Source: Dipteris shenzhenensis
Taxonomy: Eukaryota; Polypodiophyta; Polypodiopsida; Gleicheniales
Assembly: GCA_047967505.1 (NCBI GenBank)
Contig: CM106538.1
DNA: 64,000 nt
Direction: 5' to 3' (one strand)
Notes under the pieces: model-generated
Databases searched by the model: none
What the model was told of the DNA's origin: nothing
Seen by the model: only the letters and a program-made list of their open reading frames with translations
Translations under genes and position numbers: made by a program
In this document: in pieces, positions 1 to 11,539 of the stretch
Numbering within the stretch: position 1 is the stretch's first letter
How the letters are laid out: the number at the start of each line of letters is the position of its first letter

Positions 1-2313
1 CATGTCCTTATGCTTTTGGAAAAACACATGGGCTATCAAATCTGGACGGTCTTGTGCAGTTTGCCCCGGCAACAATGCTATAGATATTTCAGGCCATTTG
101 GGATTATAGGTGAATGTTATGAATAAATCCGGTTTGCCCCTTTTTTTGATAATTGCCATAGCATCTTGGTATAGTTGGCACATATACCGAGGCCCTCCCG
201 TAAAAGAAGAAGGCAACACCACCCTACGCCCTGCAGCATTGCCAAGCACAGTACGTGTCCCATCAGCTGTATTCACCATGTCCATCAACCCTTGATAGAC
301 TTCAGTGCATAGGGAAGCTTGGTTGTTTCGTATCCACACCAACCTAGACTCTTCCATGCTACTGTAGGCATCAACCATGTATTGCTGCAGCAATCTACCC
401 CCACGCAAAAGACATGCATTTGTATCATATCTCACTTGCAAAAGATATGCGTAGTATTGTCTCTGGGTGACACAACTCTGTCCACGTATCTCGTGCGATG
501 GTGTGTGATTAGGAACATCACTATATGGAATATATGGATGCCAACCATCTTCTCCCTGAGGGAACAAAAGAACATACATGAGAGGCATGTATGATCGGTG
601 CAAATTAGATATTCTACGCACAAACCCATTGCGGCTAAAAATCTGAATGTCCCGATTTCCAATATCGAAGTCATCCCCTTGTCCCGGCATGATTGCAGCA
701 ACCTCGCTAGCCATAGGAGCCAAGTACTGCCTTGAGGTGGAGCGGCTCTCACAAATAACCATCCTCAGGTTTGTATGTGGATTTGTTCTTAGCACTTGCC
801 CAATAGCCATCAATGCATTGGCATATGGATTGCACTCGTGCATCATCCTCTGCAACAACTCCAAAATGCTTGGATCCAAACCAGGCATCCCATCTAAACA
901 GTGTTCTAGTTCATGATCAGTATCATACACGTACAATTGTGCAAAACGTGGCATCTCTTGCCTAGCCTCATCCGACAACAAATTTCCAACCTGATGATAC
1001 ACACCACCATGGACTCAAAAGTTTTGTATACCCCCATTCCCACAGAACATTTGATCAACATGGGCTCCCAATGAAACAAATGCCATGGCACTATTATAAG
1101 CCCTAATGTTTTTCTTAAATAGTCTGCTTCTAGCATCATGTCCGTGCAGTAGAACTCTCAAAATCTCTGGTGGTTCTTCTAACGGCAACAATGACACACG
1201 ACCAACTTTGCAACAGTGCTTGCCCACAACTTGATGCATATGCATTCGCGTCTCTTGTTTCCACAGTTGAGCCTGGCAAAAGCTACATGTATGATCCATG
1301 GATCCGAGTGCATGAATAGAAGGAGCATTGAAGACCAGTGGATACAAAGATGGATGCTCTACATTTTCCCTTAACGGAAAAGTATGCAAGATAGAGAGGC
1401 TCCCCCCTGCACCCAAAATCACAGCCTTGTTGTGAACAACACGCCTTCGGGCTCTTAAATGAGTAGCATCCCTGGTTGCATCCATTTGAGTAGTTGTACA
1501 TACTACTGGAGCATGTTCATGCTCATTATGTACTATTGGTGCAGTATGGAGGTCCATTCTATTTTTAGTAGTGCATGCTACATTACTGTGCCCATGCATT
1601 TGATTCTGTTCTCTGCGTAGGCCAACTTCTACATCCATAGATTCCATTGCCCCCCTCACACTTCTAGCAACGTGTGTTCTCGACCTTGTTCTTTGTATAG
1701 CATAAATGCGACGGGCTGCCCGCGTTGAATCCATTTGAGTACTTGTACCTATTACTGGAGCATGTTCATGCTCATTATCTACAGTTGGTAAAGTATTGAC
1801 GTCCATTGTATTTTCAGCAATGCACGCTACATTACTGTGCCCATACATTTGGTCCTGTTGTTTGCGAAGGCCGTCTTCTACATCCATAGATTCCACAGCC
1901 ACCCTCACGCTTCTAACTCCTTGTGTTTTCGACCTTGTTCTTTGTATAGCATAACTACGATGGGCCGCCCGTGTTGAATCCATTTGAGTAGGTGTACCTA
2001 TCACTGAAGCATGTTGATGCACTCTCCCTACTGTTACTGAAGTATTGAGGTCCATTGTATTTTCAGCCACAATGCACGCTACATTACTGCATCCATGTAT
2101 CTGATTGTGTTGACTGCAAACTCCTACTTCTACACCCATAGATTCCACAGCCACCCTCATGCTTCTAGCACCTTGTGTTTTAGACCTTGTTCTTTGTATA
2201 GCATAAGCACGACGGGCTGCCCGCGTTGAATCCAACAATCTTCTCCTATGAGAATGTATTGAATGTAGCCTCTCTTCTATTTGTCTTGCCATCTTCTGTA
2301 TCCACTCAACCAA
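1..2313 (-). pseudogene. Helitron replication initiator (Rep/helicase N-terminal part), one in-frame stop, runs off left edge
   Basis: Read on the minus strand, a frame runs from an ATG at 2313 to the window edge with one stop, a TGA at 1015-1017. The first 432 codons hold a repeat-rich N-terminus and then the Helitron N-domain, with a zinc-finger-like CSFCQAQLW block, RLFKKNIRAYNSAMAF and FVSLGAHVD. After the stop the same frame gives VHGGVYHQVGNLLSDEAR, PRFAQLYVYDTDHELEH, the LMYVLLFPQGEDGWHP block, QRQYYAYLLQVR, and the catalytic-domain entry RGKPDLFITFTYNPKWPEI. This is the conserved order of plant RepHel proteins, which nick and replicate Helitrons by rolling circle; the HUH and helicase motifs would lie left of the window. 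The stop falls where the family usually has Arg, so CGA-to-TGA decay is likely. There are no other frame breaks, so the element is young or was recently active. Family identity is secure; activity is not. Confidence 0.9.
1483..2232 (-). repeat. Three in-frame 83-84-codon repeats in the Helitron Rep N-terminus
   Basis: On the minus strand, codons 28-277 of the Helitron Rep consist of three consecutive repeats (about 2232-1981, 1980-1732, 1731-1483). Each opens with D-S-T-R-A-A-x-R-x-Y-A-I-Q-R-T-R-S and closes with a G/C-T-x-T-Q-M motif, and a fourth truncated start (DATRDATHLRARRR) follows. Repeat lengths are 84, 83 and 83 residues, and the reading frame is kept throughout. Each unit has an Arg-rich start, a central ESMxVExG segment and a conserved SNVAC. 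I recognise no domain in the unit. Confidence 0.85.
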
Positions 2314-2792
2314 CTACATAAATATCTATTCCTCAAAGGGAAAAATAGATTAATCAAATAACTTATGCATCATCCCTAACCATGACAAAGCCATCCCTTT
2401 CCCATCTATCTAAAATTGAGAGCAGACCATCTATGCATTGAACTCATAGTGTCCCATGACCCAGTTTCAGTGTCTCACTATCTTTGGTAAGAGTAATGCT
2501 CATATTTTTTCAACATGTGAGCAAAATTCAATACCATATGTGCAACCATCATTTGAAACATAAAAAATAAAGCTAACATATCTAAAAAAACTCAAAGTTG
2601 ACCATCTCAAAAAAAGTATAAGCATTGCATCAGCATTTATGCGAATACATGATGCAAAGAAATTACAAATATTTGAGTATATCTTAAATAAAACGAAAAT
2701 GGGAAGGAACAATAGGCAATTCAAATATTGAATTAAATTAGCTTCCATTGCCATATATATGTCAAATGAAAGTAAATATAATCATTTGCAAA
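2314..2792. other. AT-rich spacer upstream of the Helitron Rep gene
   Basis: No convincing gene is seen. It is the 5' flank of the minus-strand Rep frame and may hold its promoter, but no clear TATA or element terminus could be placed. Confidence 0.4.
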
Positions 2793-2996
2793 AAACTTGT
2801 CTTGCCAAATAACATAAGGGCAACCCAAGTACATGAATCCCATAGAAGCATTTGGGATTCCAGTACAAAAAGTGACATAAAAGTCTCAGGAGTCAAACTT
2901 GTCTTGCCAAATAACATAAGGGCAACCCAAGTACATGAATCCCATAGAAGCATTTGGGATTCCAGTACAAAAAGTGACATAAAAGTCTTAGGAGTC
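2793..2996. repeat. 102-bp tandem duplication (two near-identical copies)
   Basis: Two copies of a 102-bp unit lie head to tail (2793-2894 and 2895-2996), both starting with AAACTTGTCTTGCC and ending with AGGAGTC. They differ at only one or two bases, so the duplication is recent. The unit length is a multiple of three and stays open on both strands, but nothing indicates coding. It lies directly 3' of the minus-strand coiled-coil pseudogene that ends at 2999 and could be part of its 3' untranslated region. Confidence 0.85.
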
Positions 2997-2998
2997 TC

Positions 2999-3744
2999 TT
3001 AATTGTCACGGGTTGCGACCTGCTCTAGTTTATGGCTCATCCTGGTCAGCAAAGCAGTTAGCCTATTTAAACCAACTTTGAACATTGACACCTCAGTGGA
3101 CAGTAGCTGAACTTGTTCTTTCAGCTTATCAACTTGTAGTCTACACCCATTCTCACATACAACTGCCCCTTCTCCACCTCTTCCCAAAATCTGCTACATC
3201 CATTGATTAGATTCCTTAACGCTATTCTCAATTTGAGAAATCCTTGCAATGAGAGTTCCAGGGAATTTTGCCATGCCCTGCGCTATTACTGCAGCACCAT
3301 CTGAATGGATTTCTCCCCACAAAGAGCCCAAATATCGTGTGTTCATGGCACATGCATCCTTATTATTCTCGCACATGGCTTGAATGGACTTTAAAAGATT
3401 GTAATGACTTGAATGCTCAGTTGCATGGGTTGAAGCTCTCCCCCTTGTAAGTCGTTTCATTATATTAGCAGTGCGACATTTGCGGCTAGACTTAAAACGC
3501 TTTGAAGGCAACTTGGGACCGTGATTTGTTGCTCCATGGGTTGAAGTCTTGGCCCTTGCTAAAACTTGATTTATCACATGAAGGCTATCTGGCTCAAGAA
3601 AAGATGACAACACAATGTCAGAAATTGCAGAGCCCTCCAACCTAGTAGCTCGCTTCATTGCCTGAAGGCTTTGTCACCCATGGAAACCACCGACTCCCCA
3701 AGATTTGGAACAACGGTAGAAGCCATTTCTGGAGCTGCATCCAT
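2999..3744 (-). pseudogene. Unrecognised coiled-coil protein gene with one nonsense codon and a probable frameshift
   Basis: On the minus strand a 154-codon frame (3658-3194) and a 61-codon continuation (3193-2999) share one phase and are separated only by a TAG at 3194-3196. Read through, they give about 215 residues: basic, Ser/Thr/Lys-rich near the start (SKRFKSSRKCRTANIMKR), then a probable coiled coil at the end (RLQVDKLKEQVQLLSTEV, LTRMSHKLEQVA). Upstream, a different phase from an ATG at 3744 encodes MDAAPEMASTVVPNLGES and runs up to about 3660, which suggests an N-terminus separated by an indel. I do not recognise the family. Its orientation matches the Helitron Rep gene 700 bp downstream, so it could be an accessory or captured Helitron gene, but element borders were not found. 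Confidence 0.45.
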
Positions 3745-4200
3745 AACAAAATACAAAAACCTTTTCAGGTATGTATTGGCTCAATTGTATAATTGGATCA
3801 CATAGATTCCATAGAACAAACATGAGCAGAAATGAATTGGCATAGGAGGTAGATACCCAAAGATTGTAGCCCATCTCCTCTCAGCAAAGAATTTGGAATC
3901 AAGTTGGATGGATTGAGATATTTGTGAATGAGCTCGTGCCAAGCACTCGTGCAAATATTTTTCGATTCAAAGGTGGTAAGTTGCTTAGAGTGACCAAGGA
4001 TATGGTGGTAGGAAGTAGAAATCATAGGACATGTTAAAAGGAGAAATCGACATGGAAGACACATGGCCCTAGCGTCTATTTCAAAAATCAAATCCCCCTA
4101 ACCTCCCCTTGCCATGCATTAGCCTCCTCTACCGAACCCTAAATCTAAGACCTTAGTCCTATGATCATCACCAAGCAATCTTACTGCAATCTTACTGTCT
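3745..4200. other. Region without recognisable gene
   Basis: Only short open frames occur on the minus strand (up to 97 codons), with no family resemblance. Nothing else is supported. Confidence 0.4.
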
Positions 4201-4920
4201 GCTCATGAAGGTGCTCCTGGGAAAGATACAATTAACTTTGGACCTTTCATATCCAACCACATCATGGACTTATTTCACTTCTGTCTACCATTATATTTTG
4301 CTCTGTGTGTGTGTGTGTGTGTAGCCCCATCTATCATCCAATCGCCTCATCTCTCGAGCTTAGTTCTCATGGCTATAAAGCACATGATGTGAAACACACT
4401 TAATCCTTTACTCTCCTTGAGAAGCAAGGCTAACTTCTGAAAGAGGTTAGATTAGATCACTTAGGGAAGAGGATGATGGCTTATCTCTAGACATACTGCC
4501 AGCTCGATGCTCCTAAGAAAATACAAATACCTTTAATGATTACTGATCCAAACACATCATGGCCTTGTCTTATTTCACTTCTGCCTACCATTATATTTCT
4601 CGTCCCCTCTCTCTCTCTCTTTCTCAATGTAGCCCCACCTATCATCCAATTGCCTCATGTCTCAAGCTTAGTTCTCATGGCTATAGTCCACATGACATGA
4701 AACATATTTGATGCTTTACTCTCATTGAGAAGCAAGGCTAGCTTCTCAAAACAAAGGTTAGATAAGATCACTTAGAGTAGAGGGTGCAAGCTTATCTATA
4801 GACATATTGCCAGGTCATCAAGATGCTCCTATGAAAGATACAATCACATTTAATGATTACTAGTCCAACCACATCATGGCCTTGTCTTATTTCACTTCTG
4901 CCCTACCATTATATCCTTTC

Positions 4921-4978
<58 letters not shown>

Positions 4979-5636
4979 GTGTGTAGCCCCACCTATCATC
5001 CAATTGCCTCACGTCTCGAGCTTAGTTCTCATGCCTATAGTCCACATGACATGAAACATATTTGACACTTTACTCTCATTGAGAAGCAAGGCTAGCTTCT
5101 CAAAACAAAGGTTAGATTAGATCACTTAGGCTAGAGGGTGCAAGCTTATCTCTAGACATATTGCCAAGTCATCAAGATGCTCCTAGGAAAGATACAATTA
5201 CATTTAATGATTACTGATATCCAATCGCCTCACCTCTGGAGGTTACTTCTCATGGCCATAATGCACATGACATGAAATATACATAATCCTTTACTCTCCT
5301 TGAGAGGTTGATTAGATCACTTAGGGTCCAACCACATCATCGCCTTGTCTCTAACTAATACACTAACTTAATTCACTTCTGTCAATCAATATATTTTCCC
5401 TCTCTCTCTCTCTCCCTCTCTCTCTCTCTCTCACCTCTATTATCTTTTAGTTCTTCCGTCTGAATAATATAATCATCTAGAAACTATAAGATCATAATGG
5501 TTTGCATGATTTTAAAAATGTAGCTTACATTTAATGATTACTGGTCCAATCACATCATCGCCTCCATTATCTTTTAGTTCTTCCATCTCAATAATATAAT
5601 CATCTACAAACTTAATTCCTTTCTGTCCACCATTAT

Positions 5637-5742
<106 letters not shown>

Positions 5743-5820
5743 CTCTCCTAAGAGATATGCACAGACAAAGCAGGCATTGAGGTATGAGACTCTACACACA
5801 GAGCAGCACAGCAAGGTCCA

Positions 5821-5916
5821 CAATAGAAGAGATCATGCTGAGCCAATAGAAAAGGATTGTAGAAAAGGCTGGTAGTTTAGCATGCAACTGTGTTGTAGGT
5901 TGGGTTACTGTAGGTT

Positions 5917-5950
<34 letters not shown>
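5821..5950. repeat. Inverted copy of a 100-bp segment found again at 9.0 and 9.6 kb, followed by (GA)n
   Basis: Bases 5821-5919 (CAATAGAAGAGATCATGCTG to the GTAGGTTGGG end) are the reverse complement of segments at about 9031-9148 and 9600-9718, and of a truncated copy at 10073-10110. Here the segment abuts (GA)n; there it abuts (CT)n, so segment and microsatellite are inverted together as one unit. Confidence 0.85.
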
Positions 5951-5952
<2 letters not shown>

Positions 5953-5999
5953 TACCATGTTTTTGAAAAACCATGGTTCTTAGTTCAGTTTTCCCCTCC

Positions 6000-6465
6000 C
6001 AAGAATCTAAGCGTCCATGAATTATAAGATCAGAATGGTTTCAATGAATGTAGCTTGTCTCAAACGATGCAAACTCACACACACACACACAATGTGTCCT
6101 AAGGAAGCAAAGAATTCATGAATTATCAGATCGGAATGGTTTCAATGATTTTGAAAATGTAGCTTGTCTCAAACGATGCAAACTCACACACACACACACA
6201 ACGTGTCCTAAGGAAGCAAAGAATTCCAAATAGAAAGCAAAGTCAATTGAAAAGCAAGGCTAGCTTCTCAAAATGAAGGTTAGATTAGATCACTTAGGGT
6301 ACACAGTGCAAGCTTATCTCTAGACATATTGCCAGGTCATCAAGATGCCCCTACGAAAGATACAATTACATTTAATGATTACTGCTCCAACCCCATCATC
6401 GCCTTGTCTCTAACTAATACACTAACTTAATTCACTTTTGTCCACCATTATATTTTCCCTCTCTC

Positions 6466-6496
<31 letters not shown>

Positions 6497-6592
6497 CGCC
6501 TCCATTATCTGTTAGTTCTTCCATCTCAATAATATAATCATCTAGAAACTATAAGATCATAATGGTTTGGATGATTTTAAAAATGTAGCTTC

Positions 6593-6644
<52 letters not shown>

Positions 6645-6850
6645 CTCCATTATCTTTTTGAAAAAAGATGGTTCTTAGTTCAGTTTCCCCTCCCAAGAAT
6701 TTAAGCGTCCACGAATTACGATCAGATTGGTTTCATGAATGTAACAAAGAATTCATGAATTATCAGATCAGAATGGTTACAATGATTTTGAAATGTTTAA
6801 GATGCAAACACACATACACACACACACACAATGTCAATTGGGAAAAAAGT
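6000..6850. repeat. Tandem segments with (AC)n cores and further (CT)n tracts
   Basis: A segment containing ATTATCAGATCGGAATGG, GATGCAAACTCACACACAC and GTCCTAAGGAAGCAAAG occurs at about 6010-6110 and 6112-6225, with a degenerate third version at 6700-6835. Between them is a partial copy of the 4.2-kb tandem unit and two (CT)n runs. No gene is seen. Confidence 0.7.
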
Positions 6851-6966
6851 GATCACCTACCTGGATAAACAAAAGTTGTGGAGAGAAGCTAGTGCTAGTC
6901 CAACAATAAAATGAAGCACCTGCAAGAAAAACAACCCAAAAAAAAAGTAAAGCTAAGTGAATTGTA

Positions 6967-7024
<58 letters not shown>

Positions 7025-7101
7025 AAATACGTAATGACATACACCCCCCCCCCCCACACACACACACACACAAACACACACTCTCTCTCTCACACACACA
7101 T

Positions 7102-7149
<48 letters not shown>

Positions 7150-7151
<2 letters not shown>

Positions 7152-7552
7152 CCCCCCCCTCTTCCACTTATCTTTCTCTTGCATTGGATCATCCCTCAAG
7201 ATGGTTTTTAAGCATGTGCAATTCTCCCCCCTCTTCCACTTATCTTTCTCTTGCATTGGATCATCCCTCAAGATGGTTTTTAATCAAGAAATTCGCCGGT
7301 ATTGGCAGCAAGGAAATACGGGAAATAATTTAATGTACTTAATGTGTCTAGTTAGAACGAATGGACTAATGTTGGGTGCTCCAATAACATATAGCAATGG
7401 CTAGAGGAAGTGAATCATATGACTATATGTGATATAAGGTAGACTGATACAGTTAATTACTTGAAGGGAAAGGAGGGTGTAGCATATTTGTCTACATGCA
7501 AGGTCATATGATAATGTCGTTAGTCATTTGATAAACCCTCGACCTCCCCCCT

Positions 7553-7619
<67 letters not shown>

Positions 7620-7812
7620 GCTATGGTTTTGTGCATATCTTTATTTTCTTTCATCTCCTTTCCTTAGATATTCATGCCCTTTCACCTTCCCCCTAGCATC
7701 GATCAACCCCTACACCTCTCTTTCTCTCTCTCTCTCTCAAAACCACATACAAAAATTCTATAAACCTCCCCCCCCCCTCTCTCTCTCTCTCCCTCTCTCA
7801 CAAAAACACAAA

Positions 7813-7853
<41 letters not shown>

Positions 7854-7875
7854 ACTCTCTCTCTCACACACACAT

Positions 7876-7963
<88 letters not shown>

Positions 7964-8365
7964 CCCCCCCCTCTTCCACTTATCTTTCTCTTGCATTGGA
8001 TCATCCCTTAAGATGGTTTTTAAGCATGTGCAATTCTCCCCCCTCTTCCACTTATCTTTCTCTTGCATTGGATCATCCCTCAAGATGGTTTTTAATCAAG
8101 AAATTCGCCGGTATTGGCAGCAAGGAAATACGGGAAATAATTTAATGTACTTAATGTGTCTAGTTAGAATGAATGGACTAATGTTGGGTGCTCCAATAAC
8201 ATACAGCAATGGCTAGAGGAAGTGAATCATATGACTATATGTGATATAAGGTAGACTGATACAGTTAATTACTTGAAGGGAAAGGAGGGTGTAGCATATG
8301 TGTCTACATGCAAGGTCATATGATAATGTCGTTAGTCATTTGATAAACCCTCCCGCTCCCCCCTC

Positions 8366-8414
<49 letters not shown>

Positions 8415-8610
8415 GCTATGGTTTTGTGCATATCTTTATTTTCTTTCATCTCCTTTCCTTAGATATTCATGCCCTTTCACCTTCCCCCTAGCATCGATCA
8501 ACCCCTACACCTCTCTTTCTCTCTCTCTCTCTCTCTCAAAACCACATACAAAAATTCTATAAACCTCCCCCCCCCTCTCTCTCTCTCTTCCTCTCTCACA
8601 AAAACACAAA

Positions 8611-8649
<39 letters not shown>

Positions 8650-8671
8650 ACTCTCTCTCTCTCACACACAT

Positions 8672-8719
<48 letters not shown>

Positions 8720-9205
8720 CCCTCTTCCACTTAACTTTCTCTTGCATTGGATCATCCCTCAAGATGGTTTTTAAGCATGTGCGATTCTCCCCCCTCTTCC
8801 ACTTATCTTTCTCTTGCATTGGATCATCCCTCAAGATGGTTTTTAATCAAGAAATTCATCGGTATTGGCAGCAAGGAAATACGGGAAATAATTTAATGTA
8901 CTTAATGTGTCTAGTTAGAACGAATGGACTATTGTTGGGTGCTCCAATAACATACAGCAATGGCTACAGGAAGTGTATATAAGCAAACTGTACATATATA
9001 TATCTCTCTCTCTCTCTCTCTCTCTCTCTCGCCCAACCTACAGTAGCCCAACCTACAACACAGTTGCACACTAAACTACTAGCCTTTTCTACAATCCTTT
9101 TCTATTGGCTCAGCATGTATTGGCTACCAGCATGATCTCTTCTATTGTTGGGTGCTCCAATAACATATAGCAATGGCTAGAGGAAGTGTATATAAGCGAA
9201 CTGTA

Positions 9206-9283
<78 letters not shown>

Positions 9284-9556
9284 CCCTCTTCCGCTTATCT
9301 TTCTCTTGCATTGGATCATCCCTCAAGATGGTTTTTAAGCATGTGCAATTCTCCCCCCTCTTCCACTTATCTTTCTCTTGCATTGGATCATCCCTCAAGA
9401 TGGCTTTTAATCAAGAAATTCACCAGTATTGGCAGCAAGGAAATACGGGAAATAATTTAATGTACTTAATGTGTCTAGTTAGAACGAATGAACTATTGTT
9501 GGGTGCTCCAATAACATACAGCAATGGCTAGAGGAAGTGTATATAAGCGAACTGTA

Positions 9557-9598
<42 letters not shown>

Positions 9599-10000
9599 GC
9601 CCAACCTACAGTAGCCCAACCTACAACACATTTGCACGCTAAACTACCAGCCTTTTCTACAATCCTTTTCTATTGGCTCAGCATGTATTGGCTACCAGCA
9701 TGATCTCTTCTATTGTTGTGTGCTCCAATAACATACAACAATGCCTAGAGGAAGTGTATATAAGCGAACTGTACATCTCTCTCTCTCTCTCTCTCCCCCC
9801 TCTTCCACTTATCTTTCTCTTGCATTGGATCATCCCTCAAGATGGTTTTTAATCAAGAAATTCGCCGGTATCGGCAGCAAGGAAATACGGGAAATAATTT
9901 AATGTACTTAATGTGTCTAGTTAGAACGAATGGACTATTGTTGGGTGCTCCAATAACATACAGCAATGGCTAGAGGAAGTGTATATAAGCGAACTGTACA
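7150..10000. repeat. Tandem array of large units (564-812 bp) with embedded (CT)n and (AC)n
   Basis: A 200-bp core begins with a doubled segment (CTTCCACTTATCTTTCTC, CATTGGATCATCCCTCAAG, ATGGTTTTTAA) and ends with GTGCTCCAATAACATA and CAGCAATGGCTA. Landmark ATGGTTTTTAAGCATGTG lies at 7201, 8013, 8764 and 9328; a shorter fifth copy starts near 9841. The first two intervals (812 and 751 bp) also share the CT/AC-rich interior, including CCTAGCATCGATCAACCCC and runs of (CT)n, (AC)n and poly-C. Core copies are more than 95 percent alike by eye, so amplification is recent. The short open frame in the core (about 67 codons from each ATG) is repeated with the core and is not evidence of a gene. Confidence 0.9.
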
Positions 10001-10073
<73 letters not shown>

Positions 10074-10112
10074 CCCAACCTACAGTAGCCCAACCTACAA
10101 CACAGTTGCACG

Positions 10113-10515
10113 GCAAGAAGTGCCTGACTCTGCAGCTCTGGATCTATGATGCCGAGGCCGCCCTCTGCCTGGGGGAGAATGACCGTCTACCAGGCGACCC
10201 TAGCTCTGGTGGTGCCGGAACCGTCTAAACCAGACCATAGGAAGTTCCGCACCAGTCTCCTCAGTTGGGCTACACAAGACCTCGAAAAACACCAACAAGA
10301 GGCCACATACCAAGCAGTGGCAAGAAGGACCTGGTTGACCACAAGGGCCCTGCCTGCCAAGGAAAGCCGAGCCGTGCTCCAGAAAGCAAGCTTCCGTCGT
10401 ATGGAGGCTAGGACCGGCAAGAACTGCTGAGCCGGTGTGATGTCCAGGGCTACCTGGAATCCCAGGTAACGTGTCGTCTTGACCGTCCCAGCACTCCTGA
10501 AACCCCTGATTTGCA
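10113..10515 (-). mobile_element. LINE reverse-transcriptase fragment (3' of the RT core), antisense
   Basis: On the minus strand this encodes RYLGFQVALDITPAQQFLPV, SIRRKLAFWSTARLSLAGRA, NQVLLATAWYVASCWCFSRS and LRRLVRNFLWSG. The complete LINE at 30.9-38.1 kb has the same segment at about 35.93-36.33 kb with only scattered substitutions, so the two belong to one family. The piece is internal to that element, lacking both ends. It lies directly after the last copy of the (CT)n-associated repeat at 10.07 kb. Confidence 0.9.
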
Positions 10516-11434
10516 AAATAACCACACACAACATCAGAACTGAGCAGGCTGCTCACCACCCAACCGTGACATCTACGGGATGTGATCCCGAATCAGAAGA
10601 TGTCCCCTTCGAGCCACGAGTTGAGCTACCGGCACGAACTCCCAATCACATCCAAACCGTGTGGCGCTGTGAAGCCCTGGATCTGCCACCCCTGAACCTC
10701 ACCAAAAATGGCTACACCCAAGCAAACAATGACCCAATCACCCAGACATTGATTTGCCAGCCATTTCTATTTAGAAAGGTGAAGGTTTTGAATTCTTAAG
10801 ATTTAGTTGCTTGGACACATCTTTCAAGATGATATTAACTATGGATCCACCATTCATGCTCACACCAGGCACACTAACAATCTCCATCTTCATAGTGATG
10901 ATTGAGACTTCTCATTCACCATTAGAGAGTCAATAATCATGATGCTATCCAGAGAATCTATGATTGGCTGTAAGATTGATCGTCATATTGCATAAGTGCA
11001 TGCTTCGTGTAGGACTTTCTTGTTGAATCTTTGCTTGGTTTGATCAATTGTAGGACCAGAAGTGGGTCCAGTGCCAAGTCTATTATTGGTGCCTTTCCTT
11101 TCCATTTTTTGCAAGCTTGGGTACTACGCGTTTCTTCTCTAATGGAAATGCAAATTTTTCGTATGGGAGCAAACGATATACTTCAATTGGTAGCTGAACT
11201 CAAGTAAAACATGAAGGATGAGAAATTGGTAGAGCAACGGACTCTATACAGACAAGTCACTTCAGTGAAGATGTGACTAGGCTCACAATCACTCGGTTGG
11301 GGGTACTAAGCATTTGGGGTCCCTGACCCAACTCAGAAACTCAACTTGGGAATAGCGTAGCCAAGAGCTCTTCATAGCACTGATCCTTGGACTATCTGTG
11401 CCCCTCCATGAGGGAGTGCCTTAGACTATAATTC

Positions 11435-11438
<4 letters not shown>
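10516..11438. other. Region without recognisable gene
   Basis: No frame resembles a known protein, and nothing structural stands out. Confidence 0.4.
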
Positions 11439-11504
<66 letters not shown>

Positions 11505-11535
11505 GTGTGTGTGTGTGTGTGTATGTGTGTGTGTA
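11439..11535. repeat. (TA)n followed by (TG)n compound microsatellite
   Basis: About 60 bp of pure alternating AT passes into about 30 bp of TG/TA dinucleotides. Confidence 0.95.
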
Positions 11536-11539
11536 TTTT

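Noticed and set aside
7201-9531. Repeated 67-codon frames starting ATGGTTTTTAAGCATGTG
   Set aside because: They recur only because the tandem unit recurs, and nothing indicates protein-level constraint.
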